From the NCBI GenBank assembly GCA_947172415.1, contig OX359192.1, positions 5,520,501 to 5,584,500 on the forward strand: DNA of 64,000 nucleotides. The letters are read 5' to 3'. A program made the position numbers and the translations under genes. Of this stretch, positions 1 to 9,967 are shown piece by piece (positions within the stretch are counted from its first letter, which is position 1; every line of letters starts with the position of its first letter). A model generated the notes under the pieces. The model saw only the letters and a list, made by a program, of their open reading frames with translations, was not told the DNA's origin and ran no database searches. This stretch comes from Chondrosia reniformis. Lineage: Eukaryota; Porifera; Demospongiae; Chondrillida; Chondrillidae.

Positions 1-3000
1 TTGGCAGAGCTTATTTTCTACGTGACTAAGAACAGCACTTCTTTGTTCCCAACTAGTAGCAATATCTGTGATATTCTAAAGGAGTTTACAGCATTTCTGT
101 ATCCTCTACCTACTTTGGCATTCTCTTACATACGTAGCTAAATAAGTGAATAATCACTGGAAGGTATTACGCCTACCAGCCAAGTGACCCAATCTTATCT
201 AGGTTAGGGACCAAAAAGTCCTATTAAAATGGCAACCAGTAATCTTTCAGTAGTTGGCTATTCACTTCTTTATTGTAGCGTTTTAGCGTCTAGTTCTTAC
301 ATACGTAGCTAGTATGGCTCATTGGTACTGAACCCTTAACAGTTCCATCCAGCCATCCCGGTGGAAGTGATACCCTGGTTGCAGAGGTCTTGCTCTACCT
401 TGGCCAGTACGACCATGTTCATGTACGTTGCTCATGAATAGCTACAATAGTTTACAGCTAAGTATCAGATGATATTTGCTGTGTTTTAGTCTTACTGCAG
501 ACAAGTTAGCTCATTTGTTAAACAGGGAAAGCAATCATTGAGTTTTCTAAATGGATTGGCATATCTCGTTCAAGGAAGCTTTGAATTAGCTTATCAACTG
601 TTTGTCGCATCCTCAAGCAGTGAGCTCCCTCACGGAACCAGTCTATCAAGGATTGATGTCTTTCTTTCTCTTGTATAGATTTTACAAATGAGCCTTTTCT
701 TGCCAAAATCATAGGAACTTCTGAGAATAGCGGGATTTTGAAGGAGACATATTTTAATAAAATCTTCAAGCTGTTTGAATTATATGATTCCAGAGAGAAT
801 GTAATTCCAATCTTGGAAGAGGCCATCAATGACAAAGAAACTAGCACTGTGACAACAGATGTTTTGTGGTCCACTCTGTTTAAATATCATTTGGACTTTG
901 AACATTTCTCTGAGGCTCATTCTGTTGTTATGGCAACACCTAATAGAAAGCGGTAAGTCAAAAAACATGAATTATGTTTTCTGTTTTCATGTTGAAACAT
1001 GAATGTTGTATTGTTGTGATGAATAGGCGGTTAGATGCACTGCGTCATTTTGTTAATGTCTTACTTGATGACAAAAAGTGGACTGTCTTGTGTGGCTTCC
1101 ATTTCTTGGGGCTGGAAGGTTATGTTGCTAAGCAACTGGAGCTGAAAGCAAGGAACACAGACATATTGGGGAGCCATGTGTATGAGGCAGTGTATTCATT
1201 TTTTGTGAGCAGGAAGAACTACAAGAAAGGTAATCTCCACCTGATAGGCCATTTATATAGAATGAAAAATCTAATATACCATTTTCCTACATGCTATGCC
1301 TATTCTGTAAAAAATGTAATTTTTGTGTGTTGGTTGGGGTTCAGGTGCAGCTGTGATGTATGAGTATGCTCTCAGACTTAGTAGTGAGCTGGAGGGACTG
1401 GGAGCTCTGTCAAAGCAGCTGTCTGCACTCTCAGCCTCACTCACCACTCTGCAGCTGCTCTCCGAGGAGTCTGCATGGATCTGTGCACCTCCCATGGCCA
1501 CCAACATCAGACCTTTTGTAATAACAGTTGATGACATTCGTCGGGAATATGTTATTGCAAAGTGCAGGCTCTTAGTTTCCAAAAGAAACACCCACATGGC
1601 CATGCCCATATTAGGTAGGTTATGAATATGTTTGGCCATGCCCATATTAGGTAGGATTTGAATGCATTCATAACTGTTAGTGCTTTTTTTTAATTTAGAT
1701 GTAGCCAGAAGTGCAAGGGAGACACTGGCTCTTCTTGTCAACTCTCAAGACTTCTCATCCGCCTTCACTCTGGCCAATACAGCCAACCTCTCAAAAGTGT
1801 CCATATTTGAAGGTCTTGCACAAGCATGCTTTAGACAAGAAGGCGTATCCCACAGAACACTTAGTGCTGAAGGACTAAGCAGACAGAGGTGAAGCGGTTG
1901 TAACATGATTTGAGTGTACTTCCACAATCTGGCTCTACACCCTTTTAGTCTATTTGACCAGAAGTGCAATATTTTAAGAAAAGCTCTACATCAGTGCAGA
2001 AAAGATGAAGAATCAGATTGCTATGCAGTAGTAGTAATCACATTTCTTTCTAGTAGAGTGAAGCTACCACAGTGGCTAGAGGACGATTTTAAGGTAAAAT
2101 TTTCACTGGTGCCATATCTTTTCTCCTTTACTTCTTGTAATTCTTAAAAGGCTGTAAATCCTGAAGAATTGTTGAAATTATTTATCAGATTTGGGCAGCT
2201 GGATCGTTGTGTAGAAATGATTGAAAATTTGTTGCTCTCATACAAGGTATGTGATCATGTGATTAGCATGTGATTCTATTATACGTATGTATGTGTATAT
2301 AAAACCAAGAGCATTGTAGAATGTTCTTAGTCTGAGAACATATCTGAGTAGAGATAGCCATACATAGGCAATATGTGCAGCTTCTAGTTGGATCATGTGA
2401 CTAACATGTGATTCTTTGCAGTCAAGTCCCAGTCCAAACCTAAGTTCCTGTTTGCCACTCTCTTGCGTGGATCATGTGTTAAAGAAATGTGCGGAAGCAC
2501 AGGATGTTGTCAACAGAAAAGTAAGATTCTATCTACAATAACTTCAATATCATATTTTCGGTTAGCATAGATACTGCATAGGGATGTAGGAAATTTGAAA
2601 ATGGTTTGGACAAAATAGAAATATGGCAAGCTTAGCAACCCAAAAACACTTTATATATGGAAAGGAAGGAAAATTGGTGTAACATGTGGATGAAGAGAAC
2701 TCAAGTCTTTGAGCCTTATCCATTGGCCTGGACAGCTGTTTCTGGGAATCAATTCCTCATTATGCACTTTAATGTGTTGTATTTACTGGTAACACTTTCA
2801 ATGCTATTCAGAATGAGCCCTTGCATGCATGGATGTACACACTAGTAGGAATTCTTTTGTTACTGAAAGTTCATGCAAGAGTTCATTAGAATATAAACTT
2901 TACCTTATTAATCCACCTTAATGTATTTTTTATAACACACCTCTTTCTCTGTTAGAAACTTCAAGACTGCTTGAGGAGCATCGTGCAACAACCTTCACTT

Positions 3001-3024
3001 TCACATTCATATTTGTCACATTAA
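1..3024 (+). CDS. NUP160: NUP160, C-terminal part (runs in from the left edge)
   Basis: Nucleoporin 160 is a scaffold subunit of the Y-shaped NUP107-160 complex of the nuclear pore, which also acts at kinetochores. Exons that splice in phase: 500-619, 679-952, 1027-1229, 1345-1614, 1699-1888, 1949-2093, 2151-2245, 2422-2520 and 2956-3024. The joined protein follows the alpha-helical C-terminus of vertebrate NUP160 closely (LWSTLFKYHLDF, RLDALRHFVNVL, AAVMYEYALRLSSEL, FEGLAQACF, VKLPQWLEDDFK, VDHVLKKC) and ends in SHSYLSH-stop. Open frames at 1-130 and about 355-420 are probably further exons, but I could not close their phases. Introns are as short as 57-59 bp. The exon ending at 1614 has a duplicated splice donor downstream. 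Identity is secure; the 5' part lies outside the window. Confidence 0.9.
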
Positions 3025-3030
3025 CAGTCG

Positions 3031-3096
3031 CCCTAAACATTCATTCACTATGTACAACACTCACCCTAAACATTCATTCACTATGTACAACACTCA
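3031..3096. repeat. 33-bp tandem duplication in NUP160 3' flank
   Basis: Two adjacent copies of a 33-bp segment (core ACATTCATTCACTATGTACA) follow the NUP160 stop codon. It lies between the NUP160 stop and the stop of the convergent syntaxin gene, so it is probably 3' UTR on one or both strands. Confidence 0.7.
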
Positions 3097-3123
3097 TATT
3101 ATGTTTACAAATAGATTAATGGA

Positions 3124-3591
3124 TTAGCAATTTCCAGTTCCACAGGCGGCGGCCACTGCAATTATAATAACAATGACTACTACTGCAATGATAGCTCCAG
3201 TGACCACTGCAGCTATGATTATTCTCATTTTTCTGTTTTTGGATGCCAGCTCCTTTCCCTATGTACATACATACATACATACATACATACATACATACAT
3301 ACATACATACATACATACATACATACATACATACATACATACATACATACATACATACATACATACATACATACATACATACATACATACATACATACAT
3401 ACATACATACATACATACATACATACATACATACATACATACATACATACATACATACATACATACATACATACATACATACATACATACATACATACAT
3501 ACATACATACATACATACATACATACATACATACATACATACATACATACATACATACATACATACATACATACATACATACATACATACA

Positions 3592-3623
<32 letters not shown>

Positions 3624-4576
3624 CATAGGATTGCTAACAGAACACTATGTGTGTACCATCTCACCTTTTCCACATCAGAGGCTCCCTTACTAACATGGTC
3701 TGCAGCACTAACTACGTCCTCTTCAATGGTATCTATAGTTTCTTGCTGGTCTGTCACATATGTAGCTAGGTTCCTGGTTATATCATTCAGGTCACGAATA
3801 TTACTACAGAAGAATCCAACACAGGCATATCCTCAGCATCCTCCATGATCCATAATTATAATGCGGCTAACCCATGGAGTTCATTTAGTTCAGCATTCCT
3901 GGTCTCCAGATCAACTGCCACATCTAGTGTCACTTGATCTTGTTGTTGTGATGATCCACTAGTGCCCATAGTTTGGATGGAAGTCAAAGTCACTATATAT
4001 GTAATATATAAACATACCACAACGTGAAACGATATTAATATTTAAAGGAAGTGCACTTGCATGACTTTATCTTCACTTACTGCTTCTAGCCTGAAGAGGA
4101 AAGTCCCTCTGTTTCTTTTCATACTCTGTGAATACCTTTTTTGCCTTGGCAGCAACCGGCTGCAATTCTTTCGCCAATTTTGTACTTCTAATTTTATCTT
4201 CCGCTGTTTCGCTAGCATTTCAATGTTCAAATAAAAGCATTTAATTTACAAATGATGTCATTTTAGTCTATATTTACTGTAACTGTCTATGTATTAAGAA
4301 CCTACTTTTTTTTAGTCACAACTTTCTTTACTTCTTCTATTCCACTGACTATTCGTTGGTGCAACTGCGACAGTTCTTGTCTCAAAGATTCGTCGTCATT
4401 TCCTCCCCCGATTCGTACAAGCTTTTTCTCTAGGTCGTTGACATCATAAGACACTCTCTGAAGTACCTTGGGTTTTGAAAGCGAAGGGCATTAGAATTAT
4501 ATCCCAAAGGTTTTGGGTTCTCGATTGCATACGAATCATCTTACGAATCTTACGAATTACTCACCCCAGCGGCCAT
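3124..4576 (-). CDS. Qa-SNARE, syntaxin 7/12-like
   Basis: Six exons on the minus strand: 4565-4576, 4306-4466, 4081-4211, 3872-3992, 3665-3803, 3124-3252. They sum to 693 nt (230 aa plus stop), and all phases close. The first exon encodes only Met-Ala-Ala-Gly. The N-terminal part (VLQRVSYDVNDLEKKL, KLAKELQPVAAKAKKVFTEY) resembles the Habc region of syntaxin 7/12. The SNARE motif (NIRDLNDITRNLATYVTDQQ then ETIDTIEEDVVSAADHVSKG) has Gln at the zero layer. After ELASKNRK comes one hydrophobic tail anchor, ending CGTGNC-stop. Family role: fusion of endosomes and lysosomes. The last intron is almost entirely a TATG microsatellite. The exact syntaxin subtype is not certain. Confidence 0.85.
3261..3627. 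repeat. Tetranucleotide microsatellite (CATA)n, ~90 copies
   Basis: An almost perfect run of CATA/TACA of about 365 bp fills nearly all of the last intron (3253-3664) of the syntaxin gene. Read on the coding strand it is (TATG)n and ends about 7 nt before the 3' splice site. It produces spurious open frames (MYVC / YIHT repeats) in several frames. Confidence 0.97.
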
Positions 4577-4658
4577 CTTGTCATCGATAATAGAAACAGT
4601 AATGGGAGGCACTCTACGTACTACGTATAATTAGCAGGAAGTATTAGTTTACAGTTTA
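4577..4658. promoter_or_regulatory. Short spacer upstream of syntaxin gene
   Basis: About 82 bp separate the syntaxin start codon (minus) from a short ATG-initiated frame on plus. No TATA box or other core element is obvious. Called only because promoter activity must lie near here. Confidence 0.3.
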
Positions 4659-4772
4659 ATGACTTCGACTTTTAAGAGTGCAAATATCGCACATCCACTT
4701 TCTTCGAGGGTTAATCAGTGTGTGACATCAGAGCTTCTGGCAAATGAAGTAACTGCTGAGGTAGTAAATTAG
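4659..4772 (+). CDS. Possible 37-aa microprotein or first exon
   Basis: An ATG-initiated frame of 37 codons (begins MTSTFKSANIAHPLSSRVNQ) lies head-to-head with the syntaxin gene. A good donor (GTAAGC) follows the stop codon directly, and another possible donor (GAG/GTAGTA) lies inside the frame, so this may be the 5' exon of a longer transcript. I recognise no family and found no convincing downstream exon. Confidence 0.25.
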   Translation: MTSTFKSANIAHPLSSRVNQCVTSELLANEVTAEVVN

Positions 4773-4934
4773 GTAAGCCTATATGTTATTATTATGCTAT
4801 AATAATAGTATATCCCCTTTAGGGCTAGCTATAGTCCTACAATATATAAAGAGTATATAATGCAATTTAAATGACAACCAATAATTCATTCATCAAAAAT
4901 GTTAATTCCATAAAAAAGTCTTCAATTCTTAATT

Positions 4935-5035
4935 GGCCCATCTCTCATACTAGATAGTGGTAATTATAAGAGGTTGAACTCATGACCTGCTCAACAGACA
5001 AGACACTGAGCCATCCTGTTACTCCTGAGGGTAAA
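4935..5035 (-). mobile_element. tRNA-like SINE fragment (degenerate)
   Basis: On the minus strand an A-box-like TGGCTCAGTGT (5013-5003) is followed by a B-box-like GAGTTCAACCTC (4981-4970), the pattern of a tRNA-derived SINE head. The A-B spacing is shorter than in a typical tRNA, so this would be a degenerate copy. The surrounding 4773-5559 interval holds no gene that I can see. Confidence 0.35.
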
Positions 5036-5559
5036 TAACTGTGACTCCTACAGCCCAAGATCCTCCTAGTCTGGACCTAATGGTCGTATGGGAACAATCC
5101 CCCACTTCCACTTAACATCAGTCTCATTCGTCTCCTCTGTCTTCACTCCAAAGCATCACTCATTGAGCACTCACTGCACATTAGTCCAGGGTGGACTGCA
5201 CCATTATAGTTGGTGGCTATAAGAGTTTATTTTGATCACATTTAGTGCTAGTGGCACTTCACATCTATTCAGCAGGGCGAGAGAAGAATTACACCTTCTT
5301 CATGTGACCAGTCAATAATCACTCCATTTTACCTCACCACAATACACAGATCATATCTGCGGTTTCCAGATTCATTTAGCTTTCAGATGGTAGCCCCAAC
5401 AGGTAGCCCACCAGTGAAGGCAACAAAGTGGGCGTGGTCGCACGTTTCCGAAGCCATTGGAATTTGAGCCTAATCTAGCGCATTCCCTACTGTCATCTGT
5501 CATCCTGGCCTTCTGTCTCTTCTGAGAAGATACTTCGGTTCGGTCTACTACAGCCGGCT

Positions 5560-8500
5560 ATGGAATCCAAATCAAGGGACAGTTACGTCATCTTACCTGC
5601 AAAGAACAAAAACTTGAAGAATGGTCTAGTTTTAGAAAAGTTATTTGACGATGATTCGAACTCGCGTATAAAGCAGATATACTGTTGTGGATTTTCTTTC
5701 ATGACGATGGCCATAATACAAGGTATTTCATGTTTAGTGTTAGATTTGGGTGACTCTTGTTCTCCGAATCTCATTGATTGCGATTGCAGGTTTAATCGTA
5801 ATAGGTCTCCAAATTGCCATTAGTGTCTTGGGAGGTTTAGAGGGAAGCTTTCAATTCAGAGAGAGTCACGTCCTATTGGACCACTGCAGCTGTGAGGCGC
5901 TACCGCTTTACCGGGATGAATTAAGAGATCGTGGATCTGAGAGTCTCCTAAATACATTGAAAAACATTTCCTCTGACAGCGACATTGCCAAGTACTGTGA
6001 GGAAGTAGAAATTATGAATACTTTTACAGCTAACAGAACTGGGAGCTCAATTAGTAATCAGGTAGACCCTCGTCGTGTCTTTTTGAACTGTACCTTATTA
6101 ATGGTGCACTATTTTTAATTTTGCAGTTGGGCATAGATAAGCAGTTTTACATATTTTTCTTCATCGGCATTTTGGTGTACAATACGATTATTCTAGTAAT
6201 TTCGGTGAGCTAAAATGTTGGAATGAATAGTTTAACTGTTTGTTAACCAACATCTTGATATACTTAGCTTAGGACAAAGAATATCATCGGTGTCTACTTC
6301 TTCTTGCTGCTAAACTTCCTCCAAGTACTGTACAGTTTTCTTCAAGGTGAGGTGTTGTCTGTGAATAGCCATCATATAATGATATCTCCATTGTTCATAT
6401 CAGTTTTATTAAGGGGATCAGATTGACTTTGAATTGATCACTATTTATGTAAATATTCTCTTTTCAGTATATCAGTTTAGAAATTTTGATAGCACAGTTG
6501 GACTTTTATCAATAGGATATATCGCTCTTGCCAATGTAAGTCTTGTCGATGATTTATGTATATAGAGTGTAGAGTCCCATTCCTGATTTAGGTATATATA
6601 GAGTGTAGAGTCCCATTCCTGATTTATGTATATAGAGTGTAGAGTCCCATTCCTGATTTATGTATATAGAGTGTAGAGTCCCATTCCTGATTTATGTATA
6701 TAGAGTGTAGAGTCCCATTCCTGATTTATGTATATAGAGTGTGGAGTCCCATTCCTGATTTATGTATATAGAGTGTAGAGTCCCATTCCTGATTTATGTC
6801 ACAAGTTACACAAATGACTTTACTCTTTCTTCAGGCTCTAGTGCTGATGATTTTTACAGTGGTATTTGCACTATTTACTTTTGCTATGCACAAGGCGTTT
6901 GGTTGGTGGATATTCACTTGGTTTAGGCTATCGTCCGATGGAAATAGTGAAGAAAATCCACCGAAAACACATTCTAGTCAACTCAGATGTAAGAGAATAA
7001 ATTTGACTACCTCATTATCACATGACCTTGCCTTTCTCATCTCCTGCGTAGTCTATTATAGAAATTATCAGATTGCCATGCAAACGGCTCAGCTGGTGAT
7101 TCTATTCTCTGTTAGTCTGCCTCTCCAGTTAGCATTAATATGTAATTTATTTATACATTAATTTCCTTCTAATTTTAGATATGTTTCTTTGTTGCTGAAC
7201 TGGTACTACTGTTACACGTGTGTGATTGGGAGTACTGGTTCACTGTGTGCATCACCATAGTGTTACCAGGCCTGCTACTGCTGGGCTACATTGCGGTTAG
7301 TACTATCAGTGCCATCTCTGTACTATATATATATAAAATGAGGGACAACTTAATATGATGCCTAATTGTAGGGGGTATCTAGGGATTTATTACAAATCCT
7401 AATAATTGGCAATTTTTTAGGTGATATATAGGGATTTTTTTCTAACTCATCTTTGAGATGGTTCATCTTATAATTATTTCTTTGAGCATCTAGAGATGCA
7501 GTTTGTTTCTTTAGAATATGAAAGAGACAACCTCCAGCAGTCACCATCAGTCACTAAAGAAGAAGATCCCCACAGTCAAAAGGTCCAATTCTCAAGAAAC
7601 AAACTGTGTCTCTAGATGCTCAATAAATTAAGATAAACCATCTCAAAGATGTACTATATTGTCTGAATATGAGCCCTGGCCTTTATTTATGAAGCCTGCT
7701 TCCATAAAAGTATCCTTAGCCTGACTTTCTATACAATGCAGCATTCTCATTGCTGCATCTGGAGGGCAAGTTGGTAACACACTTCAAGTCACATCTGGAA
7801 CAAGTATTACGTTGAAAATTTACTGTCCTTTAGAGAGAGACATAGCCTCACTAAAACTGTGTAGTCTAGTCCAAGATTCTATACAGACAAAGATTTAGTT
7901 TAAATTAAGCTAAGGCAGGCAAACAATTAAGAGTGTATGATACATTACTGTAAAGTCAATGAGGTTCAGTGGTATATAAGCAGGAAGTGACATGTATCCC
8001 TATATACATATAGTAGTTATCATGTTACCATATACTAAGCCGTATGAACATCAGTTGCGCCCACACACACCTAACTAGGCAGTGCTGTGTGTACCTTTCT
8101 ACCATGTAGGTGCGCAATGAAAACATTATCTTGACCCTACTACTACAACTGATAATATTCCTTGGAATAGTATTTTACATTTTCAAAATTGTCCGGTTAG
8201 CAGAATATCACCACTCGGAAATCATGTATTGATATTTATATTATTTTCAATTTTACTATTCTGTGTAGATTTGCCCTAAGAAACTGCCCTGTTTGTTTGA
8301 TTATATCTTTTACTGATATGCACCTAGGCATATCTGAGAGGAGTCAGTCCTTTGAACATTTGGTACTGTTTGGTCAGTGGATTTAGCCGAAATACGTCTC
8401 AAAATATGACAACAACCTTTTCTTCCATATAGCGGTAATTAACCTTATCGCGTGCGTGGTCCTATTTGTGCTGATTATAATAGTCGAGCTGAACTATTAC

Positions 8501-8701
8501 AGAGGCCTAAAGGATCACTGTAAGTAATGGAAATACACTCGGTCATTCAGTGCTGCTTACATTGGTTGTTAAAACATTTCTCTAGTTTACAAGACATGGA
8601 AAAACAAGACAACACTATACAAAATACTTGATCTAGCGATAGCCATTCCTTTTGGACTTCGCAAAGTCTTTTGTTATTGTTTCAAGAAGTACAAGGAATA
8701 A
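5560..8701 (+). CDS. Multipass membrane protein, 12 exons, unnamed (possibly DUF7789-like)
   Basis: Exons: 5560-5722, 5790-6061, 6127-6204, 6268-6346, 6468-6535, 6835-6988, 7052-7110, 7179-7295, 8110-8195, 8269-8372, 8433-8519, 8586-8701. They sum to 1383 nt (460 aa), and every phase closes. The N-terminus is cytosol-like (MESKSRDSYVILPAKNKN). A first membrane helix precedes a ~75-aa Cys-containing hydrophilic loop (DHCSCEALPLYRDELRDRG). About seven further hydrophobic helices follow, and the basic tail ends VFCYCFKKYKE. The pattern FGWWIF ... RFYYRNYQIAMQTAQ recalls the invertebrate DUF7789 family, but this is from memory and weak. No enzymatic or channel motif seen. Gene structure strong; function unknown. 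Confidence 0.75.
6549..6796. repeat. 34-bp minisatellite, ~7 copies, next to a splice donor
   Basis: Direct repeats of a 34-bp unit (core TATATAGAGTGTAGAGTCCC) start about 13 nt after the 5' splice site at 6536 of the multipass membrane protein gene and fill most of that intron. Copies are nearly identical, which indicates recent expansion. Confidence 0.95.
7448..7651. repeat. Long imperfect inverted repeat (hairpin) in an intron
   Basis: A left arm at 7448-~7524 (begins CATCTTTGAGATGGTTCATC) is matched by the reverse complement of ~7583-7651 (begins CATCTTTGAGATGGTTTATC). The arms are about 70 bp, around a ~58-nt loop. It lies in the 7296-8109 intron of the multipass gene. It could be a foldback/MITE element or a transcribed hairpin. 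No clear target-site duplication was found. Confidence 0.75.
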
Positions 8702-9967
8702 TGTTTATGAATTATTTTTCAGAGTTGATTTTTCTTTTTTCTCTTTTATTGGCACCACTGCATCTTCAGAAACAGTTCTTTTTCGACTGACAGCATTTTT
8801 CTAATATTAAATATTAAATTAGTTGGAATAGCTTTGTTGCATGTGATGTGCATGAGCTACTAACCTGTTTTGCATATGTCTTCTCAAGACTTGTCAATAA
8901 AAACGTATCCCTTTCCATTACAATTTCTAAATGAATTACATCAATCATAATCATGCTGAATAATCTATATTAATACTCCTGTGAATGTGCAAACTTGTAA
9001 AATTAGCCCTCCCCTAGGCCACGATCGTGTATACTGTCAGTTTTTGGACATAGTTCCATGTACATATATAACGTACCGACTGCGTGTTCGTTATAATCTT
9101 TGGTACCCACATATTCCTTTAGCTTGTATCTCTACAAATAATAGCGAGTTGTGAAACAATTCGGTGAAGACGTACATACAAATTATGCACTCCGTATACG
9201 ATTCGTACCTTGCTGAAATTGTGGCTATACTGAGAGAAGTGACTACTGTTGCTACTGGGGAGTTCTTTCAAAATGTCCCTCTATACAAGGATATGTGTGC
9301 ATGGCAAGCGTTTCTACCTTAAGCTCAGATTACCTTACCATAGCCATTCTGCTTTTAATGAGGGAAGTTATGAAAAATCCTGTAATCTCGCCATTTTGAT
9401 AAATCGATATCTGAACCACAAGTTTTATAAAAACAGATAATCCCTAAGACTTGCAATTGTAGCTGATCATAGTTTTTTCCATTGAATGATATACAATACG
9501 TGCAATGAAATGTTAATTACACAAAAATTGACACATTGATAATTATCCAATCTATTCAGAAATGTGAGTTTCATTAACACTACTTTCCTTAAAAACAAAC
9601 TTAGACCTGTTATTTGAATTCAGTGACAAGTTATGTGTGATTCCTCCTTTCTATGTCTTGAAATCTTTCCAATAGTTTATCTAGAGAATGCTACACAAAG
9701 AACAAACAACCAAATTACAAATGGCCGACAACAAGTTGCAACGTGAGTATATCATGAAACGAGTTGATTTACTAATGAAATAAGTACGTAATTGTTTATT
9801 ACAGCTGCTATCTCAGTGTACTAATAACTTAGGAACCAAATATGTGTACATTTTAAGTTTAGAAGGTTTTGAAATGTATCAGCCATTGAAACAAAAAATC
9901 AGTACAGTTGGGAAAAAGCAGCCATGGCCGTACTGTCGGCACCAGGGGCACCGGCCTTGGCTAAACC
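8702..9967. other. Intergenic interval between convergent genes
   Basis: AT-rich interval between the stop codons of the multipass membrane gene and RASA1. An AATAAA at about 8898 is a plausible plus-strand polyadenylation signal. Apart from a tiny spliced-looking frame at 9721-9824 I see nothing coding. Confidence 0.5.
9721..9824 (+). CDS. Possible spliced 13-aa micro-ORF
   Basis: ATGGCCGACAACAAGTTGCA plus two bases is followed by a strong donor (GTGAGT at 9743) and, 62 bp on, an acceptor (TTACAG ending 9804). Joined, it reads MADNKLQPAISVY-stop. The start context (AAATGG) and splice signals resemble other gene starts in the window, but the product is tiny. It may be a non-coding antisense transcript overlapping the RASA1 3' UTR, or chance. 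Confidence 0.15.

Noticed and set aside
3116-3848. Long open frames of MYVC / YIHT repeats
   Set aside because: They are translations of the (CATA)n microsatellite in both directions; the real gene there is the spliced syntaxin.
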